Shown here: positions 18,602 to 28,098 of the stretch, piece by piece
Numbering within the stretch: the stretch's first letter is position 1
Layout of the letters: each line of letters begins with the position of its first letter
From: Herbidospora sakaeratensis
GTDB taxonomy: Bacteria > Actinomycetota > Actinomycetes > Streptosporangiales > Streptosporangiaceae
DNA: 64,000 bases
Reading direction: 5' to 3'
Assembly (NCBI RefSeq): GCF_001570525.1
Contig: NZ_BBXC01000008.1
Coordinates: forward strand, 248,001 to 312,000
The notes under the pieces: generated by a model
What the model was told of the DNA's origin: nothing
What the model saw: the letters and a program-made list of their open reading frames with translations, nothing else
Database searches by the model: none
Translations under genes and position numbers: made by a program

Positions 18602-19039
18602 TCATTTCCGGTCTGAGGCCCTGAGGGCGCGCACGACTGCTAGTACAGTCGGCAGTTCGTCGTCGTCGAGGGCCTCGACGAGGTCGCGCAACTGCTGCCT
18701 GATCGCCAGTGGATCATGTGCCAGCCAGCGCCCCCGAGGCCGCCGCGGCCCGAGCAGGGCGACGAGCGAGTCGGCCGGCAACCCGAGGATCGACTCCAGC
18801 TCCCGCACCGCCGCAAGTGAGTGCGACCGCTCCGGACGGGAGCGGCCGCGCTGCCAGTTGCTGAGGCTGGCCAGGCTGACGTGCGCGCCGCGCTCGGCGA
18901 GGCGCACGTGCAGGCGTTCCAGCGACAGCCCCCGGGCCGCGATGGCGGCCCGGAGCGCACGTTCGAACGGGCCGGTGCGGAGCAGGACGGCGAGCTCCCG
19001 TTCGGGGCCCCGCGACCGGTCGTTAATCACACATGCCAC
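18602..19039 (-). CDS. helix-turn-helix (XRE-like) DNA-binding protein
   Basis: This 145-aa protein has an HTH near residues 34-66 (LSLERLHVRLAERGAHVSLASLSNWQRG), followed by a leucine-rich region and a C-terminal helix with acidic patches. A GTG at 19039 is the likely start, with another GTG three codons in. It sits between two genes for secreted peptidases, 28 bases after the M14 gene end and 135 bases before the S8 start, all on one strand. Control of the S8 peptidase is plausible but unproven. No ligand domain is recognised. Confidence 0.7.
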   Translation of the reverse strand: MACVINDRSRGPERELAVLLRTGPFERALRAAIAARGLSLERLHVRLAERGAHVSLASLSNWQRGRSRPERSHSLAAVRELESILGLPADSLVALLGPRRPRGRWLAHDPLAIRQQLRDLVEALDDDELPTVLAVVRALRASDRK

Positions 19040-19067
19040 GTTTACACCGGTAAGGGTAGCTAGTCCA

Positions 19068-20885
19068 TTACTGCCGGGTGATCTTCACATCATCGACGGC
19101 GGCCTCGACCAGTGAGGCGGTGCCGGTGTCGGCCGCGCTGACCGTGATCTGCACGTTCTGGCCCGCGAAGGCCGCCAGGTTCACCGAGGCCGTGGCCCAC
19201 GCGCCGTTCCGGTTGCTGGCCGCGCCCAACTGCTGGAAGACCTGGGTGCCGTTGACCGACACGCGCAGGTAGTCGGTGTTCGAGGAGTTGCTGCCGTGGG
19301 CTAAGTACCAGGAGAACGACAACGTCAGGGTGCCCGTGGCGGGCAGGGCGATCTGCGGGGAGCGGATCGAGGTGACGCCGCCGTCGAGGTCGTAGTCGCC
19401 CGCCGAGGCGCCCGCGAGCGGGCCGGTGACCAGGTCGAACGAGCCGCTGACGGTGGTGCCGAGCTGCTTGGCGCCGCTGGAGGTGGTGGCGTCGGGGTTG
19501 GCCCGGACGAACTGGCCGATGGTCGCGGTGTCGGTGCCGAGCGGGTTGGCGGTCCAGGAGGAGCCGGCCTCGAAGTCGTCGCTGTAGACGGTGGTGACGG
19601 GCGGGCCGCCGCCGCAGTACTGCGACTGCTTGCCGATCACCTTGTAGACGCAGTCGGCGTTCTCCAGGAGCAGCAGCGTGGCCTCGCGGTTGCGGGTGGT
19701 CTGCGGCACGATCGCCTCGTCGGGCGGGTAGAAGCCGGGGTTGGACGCCACCGGGTACATCTCGAACGTGTACGAGAAGATCTTGTACGCGCCCCACATC
19801 CAGTCGTCGATCGAGCCGTCGGTGATGTAGAGGTCGCTGGCCTGCTCGGGGGTGTAGTTGTTGGTGGCGGCCATCTGCTGGCCGAGCACGGCGTGCGCGT
19901 CGCGGTCGTCCTGGGTCAGGCCGGGGGCGGTGTTGGCGGTGGTGTAGCCGTAGGGCCACAGGATCAGCTCGCCGTAGGAGTGCCAGTCGATGTGCGCCTT
20001 GATCTGCTGCGTGCCGCCGACGACGCGGCCGCGGACGAAGTCGGCCACGGCCTTGACCTCGGGCGCCGACTCGGCCGACGGGCCGCGGTAGGTGTCGGAG
20101 GAGGTGGTGCCGGACGATCCGCCGCAGCAGCCCCAGTTGTAGGCCCAGTTGCGGTTCAGGTCGGTGCCGATCGCGCTCGACCCGCTGTTGGGCTGGCGGT
20201 TCTTGCGCCAGCTGCGGTAGGAGCCGGTGGCGATGTCGTACTCGCTGCCGTCGGGGTTCATGTTCGGGACGATCCAGATCTCGCGCGAGTCGACGATGTT
20301 CGTGATGCGCGAGTCGGATCCGTAGGAGTCGGTGAGCAGGTTCATCAGGTAGATCGCCATCTCGACGGTCAGGTGCTCACGCGCGTGCTGGCTGTGGGTG
20401 AACAGCACCTCGGGCTCGTTCTCGTCGGTGGCGACGTTGTCGCTGATCTTCAGCGCGAACAGCTCCCGGCCCTGGTACGACGTGCCGATCGACACCTTGC
20501 GGATGATCGACGGGTGGGCCGACAGGGCCGCGTTCACCACCGTGTTGAGCTCGGCGAAGTTGTGGTAGGCGCTGTCGGCGGGCGGGAAGTCGAGCGGCTG
20601 CGGCACGACGGGGGCGAGCCGGTTCGGGGCGGCGGTGACGGTGTGGCCCAGGGCCCTGATGGCCGCGACCTCCTCGGCCGACGCGGTGACGACGATCCGG
20701 TCGGCGGCGACCTCGTCGATGGCGGCGCCCGTCCGGGAGACGGCGGTGCGCTGCTCCTGGGTGCTCACTCCATCGACGGTGTACTGGCGGTTGGGCGGGG
20801 GTTCGGCCCCGGCTCCGGCGCTCGTCAGGCCCGTGGTCAGGACCAGGACGATCAGCGTGAGAACGACTGTCAGGCGCTGCTTCAT
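19068..20885 (-). CDS. secreted M14 zinc carboxypeptidase with C-terminal beta domain
   Basis: This 605-aa protein has a signal peptide (about 1-27) and a metallocarboxypeptidase domain. Zinc ligands are H167 and E170 (SQHARE) and H302 (IDWHSYGE), and the catalytic glutamate is E375 (SYTFEMYP). The C-terminal 150 residues form a beta-rich domain like those appended to other actinobacterial exopeptidases, probably for substrate or wall binding. It trims C-terminal residues from external peptides and may work with the S8 peptidase downstream. The ATG at 20885 (MKQRLTV) starts the signal peptide; upstream codons are not protein-like. Confidence 0.92.
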   Translation of the reverse strand: MKQRLTVVLTLIVLVLTTGLTSAGAGAEPPPNRQYTVDGVSTQEQRTAVSRTGAAIDEVAADRIVVTASAEEVAAIRALGHTVTAAPNRLAPVVPQPLDFPPADSAYHNFAELNTVVNAALSAHPSIIRKVSIGTSYQGRELFALKISDNVATDENEPEVLFTHSQHAREHLTVEMAIYLMNLLTDSYGSDSRITNIVDSREIWIVPNMNPDGSEYDIATGSYRSWRKNRQPNSGSSAIGTDLNRNWAYNWGCCGGSSGTTSSDTYRGPSAESAPEVKAVADFVRGRVVGGTQQIKAHIDWHSYGELILWPYGYTTANTAPGLTQDDRDAHAVLGQQMAATNNYTPEQASDLYITDGSIDDWMWGAYKIFSYTFEMYPVASNPGFYPPDEAIVPQTTRNREATLLLLENADCVYKVIGKQSQYCGGGPPVTTVYSDDFEAGSSWTANPLGTDTATIGQFVRANPDATTSSGAKQLGTTVSGSFDLVTGPLAGASAGDYDLDGGVTSIRSPQIALPATGTLTLSFSWYLAHGSNSSNTDYLRVSVNGTQVFQQLGAASNRNGAWATASVNLAAFAGQNVQITVSAADTGTASLVEAAVDDVKITRQ

Positions 20886-20999
20886 GTCGACAAAAGTGAA
20901 TCGGCCCCGCCACGGAGGCAAGGCCGACTCACGATCTTCCGGCAAGTCCGTCGTCCCGAGCGCTCGGGACGGCGGGGGCTTGCGGCAATTCTGTGTTTT

Positions 21000-23939
21000 C
21001 TACTTCTCCCGGCCGTCGTATCCGAGCAACCTCATGGCCACTTCGGGGTCCATCGCGGCGGCGAGGAGCTGGGCCCGTTCGTTCGCCCGGTCCCTGGCCT
21101 CCTCGGCACGCCGCCGGTTGGCCTGCTGGGCCCGGATCACCCCGACCACGATGGCCAGGATGGCGACGAACCCGAGCAGGATCAGGAAGAACACGATGAC
21201 CGTGCCGGTCGCCAGGCCCGGCACCACCTCGGTCGCGCCGTTCATGGAGCCGCCGGACACGGCGATCACCACGAGCACCAGCGCGGCCAGCGCGAGCGCC
21301 GCCCCGAACAGCCCCCAGAGCAGACCGCGTGACCGCGAGCTCTCGGGCCTGCCCGCCGCCGCGTCGGGCGGCGGCGGAGGCAGCGGCACGCCGTTGCCGT
21401 TCGTGCTCGCCCACGGGACGAAGTCGACCGACCCGTTCCCGTTGCCGTTGACCGGCACGACCTGGCCGGGCGTCGCCGGGGCGAAGACCGGGATCCCGGC
21501 GCCGCTGTGCATGAGCACCGCCGCCGGTTCGAGCGCCAGCACGCGGGACGCGGGCTGCGGCAGCGGAACCGTGACCTTGGTGTGTTCACGGTGGGCCGTG
21601 ACGGCCGCCTCGTGGTAGTCCTCGAGGTCGCGCTGGAAGTCCTCGTCGGCGTAGACGGTGCCGTCGATGAGCGGGCCCGCGGTCCGCTCGATGACGGCCA
21701 TCACGTCTTCGCCGTTGAGGGTCTTGTGGGTCTCCAGGGCGTGCGCGACGGCCAGCACCTCGGCGCGGTTCTCCTTGAGGAGTTCCTCGGTCTTCTCCAG
21801 CATCCTGGTGAGCAGGAACTCGATGCGGGTCGAGGCGCCGCCGGGTTCGATCTCGTTCTGCCGGTCGGACAGGTTGGGCGCGAGGAACCCGATCGTCCCG
21901 CCCGGCGACTTGCGCCGCTGGTCGGGGCTGCCGATGGAGGTGAGGCCGAGTTCCTGCAGCGCGGGCAGCGCGGAGACGCCGGCGCCCATGCCCCAGTGGG
22001 TCTCCATGAGGCCCGCGACGTAGGTCGCGCTCATCAGGTCGCCCGAGACGCCGGAGGAGTTGTCGTCGCCGAAGAACATGCGCTCACCGGCCAGCGAGGC
22101 GACCGACACCATGATGTCGCTCTCGTGCTCCGACCTCCATCGGGTGAACTGGTCCTCCGGTTTGATGCTGGAGACCATGCCCAGGTAGTCGGCGCCCTTC
22201 TCGATCGTCGCGATGTCGATCTCGAGGTGCTGGCGGGTGCGGTAGGCGACCACCGCGTGGCAGGCCTCGTGAACGGCGACCGCGTGCCGCTCGCGCTCGA
22301 TGTACTCGACGTCCTCGGGCGGGCCGAGTTGCTTGAGCCGCTTGGCCTTGGTGACGTCGGCCCAGGTGATCACCTCGCGCCCGTCGCGGATCGCGGTGAT
22401 CAGGGACTCGTTCACCAGGTCCTTGATGGTCGCGCCGGTGGCGTAGGGGGTGATCGTGGAGAGCTTGTCGATCTGCTCGTCGGTCAGCTCGTGCCGCACC
22501 TTGTCGAAGTAGCCCTGGTAGGTGCGGATGCGTCCGGGCTTGGACGGATAGCCGACCTTGTAGATGCGGTCGATGCGGCCGGGCCGCAGGAGCGCCTCGT
22601 CGAGCGCGTTGGGCATGTTCGTCGCCATCATGACGAGGATGCGGTACTTGGGCGGCGGCTTCGGGCGCATGCCGAGCAGTCGCCGGACGTGCCGGTTGAC
22701 GATGCCGCGCGGCTTCTTCAGACCCGACAACTCGGTGAGCAGGGCCTGCAGGGTGCCCATGTCACCGCCGCCGCCCATCATGTTGCCGCCCATCATGAAG
22801 CGGCTGCGGCGGCCCGTGTCGGGCGCCTCGGCCGCACGGGAGGCGGTGAACGACTGCTGGAACAGCGTGGTCTGGGCGCCTTCGGACAGGTAGGAGAAGC
22901 CGTGGCAGGCGTCGCCGAAGGCGGGGCTGAAGCCCCGGCCGGTCTGCGGGCCCTGCTGGGCGAGTGAACCGCGGCGGCCGAGCGAGTCGGCCTCGTCGAA
23001 GAAGACGATGACGCCGCCGTACCGGAGAGCCAGTTTGCGCAGCTTGCGGAACAGCGACTTGACCTTGAGGATGCCGATGCCCATGAACATGTTCGTGAAC
23101 GCGCCCGGGTCGACGAAGACGTAGGGCTTGCCGGTCTCGCCCGCGACGGCCTCGGCCATCAGGGTCTTGCCGGTGCCGGGCGGGCCCCACAGGAGGAGGC
23201 CGCTGGGCACGTAGCCGCCGCGCTGCTCGATCTCGTCGGGGCGCTCCAGGAAGACGATGTTCTCCTTGACGCGCTCGACCACGTGATCCTGGCCCCAGAC
23301 GTCGTCGAAGCGCGTCTTGATGTCGTCGGGGAAGTAGGTCTCGACGCCGCCTCGGGAGAGGAACCAGAAGAGGCCGATGAACTGGAACACGATGAAGAAG
23401 AACGCGAAGGCGAGCTGCGCGATCATCGGCATCGCCTGCCACAGCAGCGCCGGGGCCTGGAACAGCGCCATGATGGGCGACACGTCCCCTGGCAGGACCT
23501 CGGCGAGGATGAAGGCGATGAGCGTGATCCAGAAGACGACCTTGATCGCCCGCGACAGCCGGTAGCGGGTCCAGTCGCTGAACCTGCGGTGCACCCAGCG
23601 GTCGAAGCCGCCGAAGATGCCCTTGGTCCACAGGCGGTGGTAGCCGGCGGAGCGTTCGGAGATCAGGAAGTGGAGCTGGCGGAGCAGGTCGATGCCGATC
23701 AGCCAGAGGATCCAGCCGGTCGCGTCGGCCTGGTAGACCAGGGCGTCCCAGAAGGTCATGACGCCTTCGAACTCACCCATCGTCTTGACGGTGAGGATGA
23801 GGAAGGCCGAGACGAGGAAGATGATGATCTTGGAGCGATCCCAGAACGCCATCTTCTTGCGGGTGCGCGGGTCCCTGTCGTCGGGACCTGATCCGGGTGG
23901 CCGGAGGCCCTCGTATTGCGGCGGGGAAGCCGTCTTCAT
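21000..23939 (-). CDS. large FtsH-like membrane AAA protease
   Basis: At 979 aa it is far longer than a typical FtsH (about 650). About four membrane segments lie between residues 35 and 200. The AAA domain carries Walker A GPPGTGKT (252-259), Walker B FFDE (313-316), and an arginine-finger motif RPGRIDR. An M41-like domain follows with HEACH (557-561) and a SGDLMSAT segment suited to the third zinc ligand. An insert of about 70 residues, ending in a Met/Gly-rich run, interrupts the AAA domain after Walker B. A Pro-rich linker and two membrane segments close the protein. AAGGAG precedes the ATG. It lies 9 bases after the lipoprotein gene, so the two probably work together. Confidence 0.85.
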   Translation of the reverse strand: MKTASPPQYEGLRPPGSGPDDRDPRTRKKMAFWDRSKIIIFLVSAFLILTVKTMGEFEGVMTFWDALVYQADATGWILWLIGIDLLRQLHFLISERSAGYHRLWTKGIFGGFDRWVHRRFSDWTRYRLSRAIKVVFWITLIAFILAEVLPGDVSPIMALFQAPALLWQAMPMIAQLAFAFFFIVFQFIGLFWFLSRGGVETYFPDDIKTRFDDVWGQDHVVERVKENIVFLERPDEIEQRGGYVPSGLLLWGPPGTGKTLMAEAVAGETGKPYVFVDPGAFTNMFMGIGILKVKSLFRKLRKLALRYGGVIVFFDEADSLGRRGSLAQQGPQTGRGFSPAFGDACHGFSYLSEGAQTTLFQQSFTASRAAEAPDTGRRSRFMMGGNMMGGGGDMGTLQALLTELSGLKKPRGIVNRHVRRLLGMRPKPPPKYRILVMMATNMPNALDEALLRPGRIDRIYKVGYPSKPGRIRTYQGYFDKVRHELTDEQIDKLSTITPYATGATIKDLVNESLITAIRDGREVITWADVTKAKRLKQLGPPEDVEYIERERHAVAVHEACHAVVAYRTRQHLEIDIATIEKGADYLGMVSSIKPEDQFTRWRSEHESDIMVSVASLAGERMFFGDDNSSGVSGDLMSATYVAGLMETHWGMGAGVSALPALQELGLTSIGSPDQRRKSPGGTIGFLAPNLSDRQNEIEPGGASTRIEFLLTRMLEKTEELLKENRAEVLAVAHALETHKTLNGEDVMAVIERTAGPLIDGTVYADEDFQRDLEDYHEAAVTAHREHTKVTVPLPQPASRVLALEPAAVLMHSGAGIPVFAPATPGQVVPVNGNGNGSVDFVPWASTNGNGVPLPPPPPDAAAGRPESSRSRGLLWGLFGAALALAALVLVVIAVSGGSMNGATEVVPGLATGTVIVFFLILLGFVAILAIVVGVIRAQQANRRRAEEARDRANERAQLLAAAMDPEVAMRLLGYDGREK

Positions 23940-23948
23940 ATGGGCTCC

Positions 23949-24653
23949 TTACCCGAAGTTGTTCTTCACCTTGAACGACTGCGCGATCGAGTCGAGCTCG
24001 GTCTGGCGCTGCTGGAAGCAGGTCGCGGAGCACCGGATCAGGAGCGTCGAGACCTTGCCGCCGTCGGATGACACCCAGCTCGTCTGCTGGAAGGTCTGCA
24101 GGGGGCCGCCCATGTAGCGGAGGCTGAACTGCATCCGGACGCCCTTGGCGCCGTTGTCGCCTTCGAGCACGTCGTCGGCGGTGAGCTCGAAGTTCTTGTA
24201 CGGATACTGCTTGTTCTCCTCGTTCGCGGCGCGTTCGGCGGCCGTGGCCGTGACGGGGAAGTTCAGCAGGGTGCGCAGGGCGTTGAGCGACACGTCCTGC
24301 TGCTGGTCGTCGGTGAGGGTCTGCACGATCGCGAACGCGAACGGTTCGTCCGCGCCTCCCGGCCCGCCGGTCAGGAAGTGGTCGATCGACGGCTGGGTGT
24401 GGCCGTCGTAGGCGGCCGTCCAGATCCGCTGTTTCAGCACCTGGGAGGTGGCTGAGGCCGGATCGCCGAGGAACGCGGCGTCGACCGACTTCTGGTCGAC
24501 CTTCTGCCAGGTGTTCGGAACTTTGAAGTAGGTGCTGCCGCCCGAGTCACGGACGAATGTGTATTGCGAGCCGCCGCATCCGGCCAATCCGGCGATCATC
24601 GCGACGACCCCGAAGGCCGCCGCCGCGCCGGACCCCGCCCGCCATCTCTTCAC
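23949..24653 (-). CDS. lipoprotein paired with the FtsH-like protease
   Basis: This 234-aa protein has a lipoprotein signal peptide with lipobox LAGLAGC, so it should be anchored on the outer face of the membrane. The mature part is a mixed alpha/beta domain with two cysteines close together (IRCSATCFQQR), and no catalytic motif is recognised. It lies 9 bases upstream of the FtsH-like gene on the same strand, which suggests a sensor, adaptor or substrate of that protease. No family name can be given with confidence. Confidence 0.75.
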   Translation of the reverse strand: MKRWRAGSGAAAAFGVVAMIAGLAGCGGSQYTFVRDSGGSTYFKVPNTWQKVDQKSVDAAFLGDPASATSQVLKQRIWTAAYDGHTQPSIDHFLTGGPGGADEPFAFAIVQTLTDDQQQDVSLNALRTLLNFPVTATAAERAANEENKQYPYKNFELTADDVLEGDNGAKGVRMQFSLRYMGGPLQTFQQTSWVSSDGGKVSTLLIRCSATCFQQRQTELDSIAQSFKVKNNFG

Positions 24654-25165
24654 AGGGCCATACCTCCGCTTTGCGGGTCTACGAGGTAGTAGTGCCCGTT
24701 TTCCAAGTATCCCCTTACCGGGACTGTTGTTACATCTTGGAAAACTTGACCAAATCTTGCCCGGAGCTTAGCTGCATTTGTGACGTGATCATAGAGCGGC
24801 GGGGACCGCTGGCTCGAAAAGTCAACTTTTTGCGGCAGCGTAGGCTTCATGCCGTAAGCCAGGCGTAAGCGGCACTTTCCCCCAGATCGACCGTTGATGC
24901 ACGAACTGCCGAAGCCTACGTGATGCGAGCCGTCCGGACGAATCGGCACCCCCTCCGACCTGCGACGACCCGGAATCCCTGCTGATTATCGACGCCCGCT
25001 TATGCCTGCCATCTCACGATGCGGTCGACACCGGCAGCAGAAAGGCAATATCGGCCTTATCGAAAGGCAGGAATCGCGGCATACCGGAACCCCGGTAATC
25101 GACCGGCTGGGGGCGGCCGCGTAGCCCGCGAGCAGGGTGATCAGCGGGCGGCTAGGCTGCGGGCC
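24654..25165. other. 512-base intergenic region, AT-richer than its surroundings
   Basis: This gap separates the lipoprotein gene from the divergent SDR gene and must hold both promoters. Its left half is unusually AT-rich for the window. A minus-strand reading frame (ATG at 24850 or 24949, ending at 24650) overlaps the lipoprotein ATG as ATGA and would end in a plausible YLENGHYYLVDP peptide, but its third positions are not GC-biased. It is therefore noted here rather than called a gene. A TAGGCT box at 25153-25158 lies 7 bases before the SDR start. Confidence 0.4.
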
Positions 25166-25924
25166 ATGCCCACCGCACTCGTCACCGGCGCGACCGCCGG
25201 GATCGGCGCGGCGTTCACCCGCCGCCTGGCCGCCGACGGTTTCTCTCTCGTGCTGGTCGCCCGCGACCGCGACCGGCTGGCCGAGCAGGCCGCGTTCCTC
25301 GGCCGCCGCTACGGCGTGCGCGCCGAGGTGCTGCCCGCCGACCTGTCGGACGACGACGGCCTGAAGGTCGTCGAGGAGCGGCTGCGCGAGGGGGTCGACC
25401 TGCTGGTGAACAACGCCGGGTTCGGCAACCGGGCGATGTTCCTCAGCGCGCCCGTCGAAGACGAGCTCACCATGATGAAGGTGCACTGCGAGGCGGTGCT
25501 GCGGCTCACCTACGCGGCCCTGCCCCACATGCGGGCGAAGGGCCGGGGCGGGGTGATCAACGTGGCCTCGGTGGCGGCGTTCTTCACCCGGGGCACCTAC
25601 GGCGCGTCCAAGGCGTGGGTGGTCAACTTCAGCGGCGCGGTCGCCGCCGAGACCTCCGGCGACGGCGTGCGGGTGATGGCGTTGTGCCCCGGTTTCGTGC
25701 ACACCGAGTTCCACCAGCGGGCCGGCATGGACACCACCAGCATCCCGGAGTTCCTGTGGCTGGAGGCCGACCCCGTGGTGAAGGCCGCGATGCGCGACCT
25801 GGCCCTCGGCAAGGTGGTCAGCGTGCCCGACCTGCGCTACAAGCTGGTCGTCGGCGTGGGCCGGCTGCTCCCGCAGAACCTCACCGCGCGCATCTCCACC
25901 CAGATCGGCCGCCGGTTCAGGTAG
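25166..25924 (+). CDS. short-chain dehydrogenase/reductase
   Basis: This 252-aa classical SDR has the TGATAGIG cofactor loop near residue 7, NNAG near 88, and a catalytic Tyr/Lys in YGASK preceded by an active-site Ser in NVASVAAF. It oxidises or reduces an alcohol/ketone with NAD(P)(H). VARDRDRL after the second strand suggests NADP(H) preference. The ATG has TAGGCT 7 bases upstream, indicating a leaderless transcript. The upstream in-frame extension has no support. It converges on the GT4 gene with a 21-base gap. The substrate is unknown. Confidence 0.88.
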   Translation: MPTALVTGATAGIGAAFTRRLAADGFSLVLVARDRDRLAEQAAFLGRRYGVRAEVLPADLSDDDGLKVVEERLREGVDLLVNNAGFGNRAMFLSAPVEDELTMMKVHCEAVLRLTYAALPHMRAKGRGGVINVASVAAFFTRGTYGASKAWVVNFSGAVAAETSGDGVRVMALCPGFVHTEFHQRAGMDTTSIPEFLWLEADPVVKAAMRDLALGKVVSVPDLRYKLVVGVGRLLPQNLTARISTQIGRRFR

Positions 25925-25945
25925 CCGGGCCCACTGCCAGGGCGA

Positions 25946-26995
25946 TCATGACCGGGTCTCCTCGTGCAGGCGCAGGTAGAGGGCCGACACGTCGTCGACG
26001 AAGCGCGACTGCCCGAAGTAGAGCCCGGCCCGCTGGGCGGCGGCGTCGCCCAGGCGGCCCGCGTAGCCGGGGTCGCGCAGGACACGCACGACCGAGGCGG
26101 CCAGCAGCCCCGGGTCGGGGTCGGTGAGCAGCCCGGTCACCCGGTCCTCGACGACCTCGGGCACCCCGCCGACGCGCGTGGCGACCGCCGGGACCCCCGA
26201 GGCGGCGGCCCTGAGGAGGTCCAGCGGGATGCCCTCGTAGTCGCTGGTCAGCAGCATGACGTCGGCGGCGGCGTGGATGATCTCCAGGTCGGTGCGGCGG
26301 CTGAGCCAGGCGACGGCGTCGCCGAACCTGACCGCCTTGGCCCGCAGGTCGGCGGCCAGGTCGCCGCCGCCGCAGACGAGGATCTTCGTCATCGGCAGGC
26401 CGCGCAGCACCAGCGCGACGGTGTCGAGGAACCGGTCGGGCCGGCGGTTCTTGGTCACCTTCCCGACGAACGCCACCACGGGGAGGTCGGCCGGCAGCCC
26501 CAGCCGGGCCCGCGCCACCTCCCGGGCCGGCCGGCCGGCCATCCGCACGCCGGGGCGGATCACGGCGTACTGGCGCGACGTGCCGACCCCGGCGGCGAGC
26601 AGGTCGTCGCGGACGTGGGCGCAGTCGGCGATCAGCCGGTCGCTGACCCGGGCCAGCCGCCGCTCGACCGCGGCCCGGCGCGGCTGGACGTCGAAGGTGT
26701 GCACCCGCGCCGGGACCCGGGCCATCGTCGCGGCCAGCCGGCCGAGCGCGCCCGCCCTGGCGGTGTGGGTGTGCACGATGTCCGGCCGGAACCTGCGCAT
26801 CTCGGTGACCAGCCGGGCCAGCGCCCGGGGGCTGTCGTCCGGGATGGTGTGCGCGCGTTCGTGCATCGTCGTGGTGTAGAGGCGCTGCTCGAACCGGCCG
26901 GGATCGAGGTGGTCGAGCAGCGTGACGGCCTGGAGCGCGGGCCCGCCCGCGTCCAGTCCGGTGATCACCCGCATGACCCTGATGCGCTCGCCCAT
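25946..26995 (-). CDS. GT4-type (GT-B) glycosyltransferase
   Basis: This 349-aa protein has the N-terminal acceptor domain (RVITGLDAGGPALQAVTLLDHLDPGRF, DIVHTHTARAG) and the C-terminal nucleotide-sugar domain (VAFVGKVTKNRRPDRFLD, YEGIPLDLLRAAASGVPAVATRVGGVPEVV). It likely adds a sugar to a surface polysaccharide or lipid-linked precursor. In the EX7E motif the second glutamate appears to be arginine (EGIPLDLLR), which is unusual. The ATG at 26995 begins the typical Rossmann strand, with a weak GGGGGCC upstream. It is divergent from the epimerase/WecA/Wzz genes and probably belongs to the same pathway. Confidence 0.85.
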   Translation of the reverse strand: MGERIRVMRVITGLDAGGPALQAVTLLDHLDPGRFEQRLYTTTMHERAHTIPDDSPRALARLVTEMRRFRPDIVHTHTARAGALGRLAATMARVPARVHTFDVQPRRAAVERRLARVSDRLIADCAHVRDDLLAAGVGTSRQYAVIRPGVRMAGRPAREVARARLGLPADLPVVAFVGKVTKNRRPDRFLDTVALVLRGLPMTKILVCGGGDLAADLRAKAVRFGDAVAWLSRRTDLEIIHAAADVMLLTSDYEGIPLDLLRAAASGVPAVATRVGGVPEVVEDRVTGLLTDPDPGLLAASVVRVLRDPGYAGRLGDAAAQRAGLYFGQSRFVDDVSALYLRLHEETRS

Positions 26996-27303
26996 CACTG
27001 GCCCCCGTTTCGACCCTGTTCCGGTATGTCTGCCCGGCGGGCAGTCTCGTTGAGTTGAGGCCGCTTTGGCGGCTCTGAGCAGCGCGAATGTCATGCGCTT
27101 GCGAAGGGTTAGCGGCTCGTTTGCCATGGTGGGCCGGTTCGCCCCGATATGCGGCGGGCGGCCGGGCGCGCGACGCCCGTCCCGGGTATGTGCGCGGGTC
27201 GCCAATAATCCGCAAAAGGCGGCGCAAGCCCGCGCGTGGCTGCGCCGGCCGGTGTCGGCGTCGTCTCTACCGTCTCTCTCGCCCACTGACAGCGAGGAGC
27301 ACC
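26996..27303. other. 308-base divergent promoter region of the polysaccharide genes
   Basis: The region separates the minus-strand glycosyltransferase from the plus-strand epimerase. It should hold both promoters. Reading frames that cross it lack a ribosome-binding site and protein-like composition. GAGGAG at its right edge serves the epimerase start. No clear -35/-10 pair or operator palindrome was recognised. Confidence 0.4.
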
Positions 27304-28098
27304 GTGGCGCACCAACTGATCACCGGGGGCGGCGGCTTCGTCGGCTCGCACCTGACCGGGGCCCTGCTCGCCCGGGGCGACACGGTCACCGTCCTGGACG
27401 ATCTGTCCACCGGGTCCCCCGCCAACCTGCGGCACCTGCGCGGGCATCCGGCGTTGCGGTTCGTCCAGGGGTCGGCGCTGGACGCCCCGCTGGTCGGCGA
27501 CCTGGTCGGGGGGTGCGACGCGGTCGTCCACCTGGCCGGGGGCGAGGTGGTGCTCGACGCGGCCCGGCGGCACGACCGCAAGGTGCTGGTGGCCACCGAC
27601 GACCACGCCGCGGCCTTCTCCACCGGGGAGGCGCCGCGCGGGGCGACGTACCGGACGGAGAAGGACCTGCTCGTCGTGGTGGCCCGGCTGTTCGACGTGG
27701 CCGGGCCGCGGCAGCGCGACGAGCACCTGGTGCCGAGGCTGGTCCGGCAGGCGCTCGCGGGCGTCGACCTGGTGCTGCCCGGCGACGGGTCGCAACCACG
27801 CTGCCTCACCCACGTCCGCGACGTCGTGGCGGCGCTGACGCTGCTGCTCGACGAGCCGTTCGCCCTCGGCGGCATCTTCGACGTGGGCGCCGACGACGCG
27901 GTCAGCGTGCTGGAACTCGCCAAGGCGATCGTCGAACTGGCCGGGAGCGCCTCGGGCGTCACCTTCCACGGCGGCCCGCCCGAGCCCGGCTTCCGGGTCG
28001 CCGACGCCTCGCGGCTGCGGGCGCTGACCGGCTGGCGGCCCCGGCGGAGCCTCGACGAGATCCTGCTCGACACGATCAGCGAGGCCCGCGTCCGGTGA
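27304..28098 (+). CDS. NAD-dependent epimerase/dehydratase, shortened form
   Basis: This 264-aa extended-SDR nucleotide-sugar enzyme shows the NAD loop GGGGFVGSHL at the start and LDDLSTGSPANL. A Tyr/Lys pair is in YRTEK, and RLFDVAGPRQ corresponds to the usual RxFNVYGP. Relatives are about 310-340 aa; here the segments before and after the Tyr/Lys motif are shortened, so part of the substrate pocket is missing and activity is uncertain. The GTG start follows GAGGAG. Its stop overlaps the start of the WecA-like gene as GTGA, showing coupling in a surface-polysaccharide operon. Confidence 0.8.
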   Translation: MAHQLITGGGGFVGSHLTGALLARGDTVTVLDDLSTGSPANLRHLRGHPALRFVQGSALDAPLVGDLVGGCDAVVHLAGGEVVLDAARRHDRKVLVATDDHAAAFSTGEAPRGATYRTEKDLLVVVARLFDVAGPRQRDEHLVPRLVRQALAGVDLVLPGDGSQPRCLTHVRDVVAALTLLLDEPFALGGIFDVGADDAVSVLELAKAIVELAGSASGVTFHGGPPEPGFRVADASRLRALTGWRPRRSLDEILLDTISEARVR

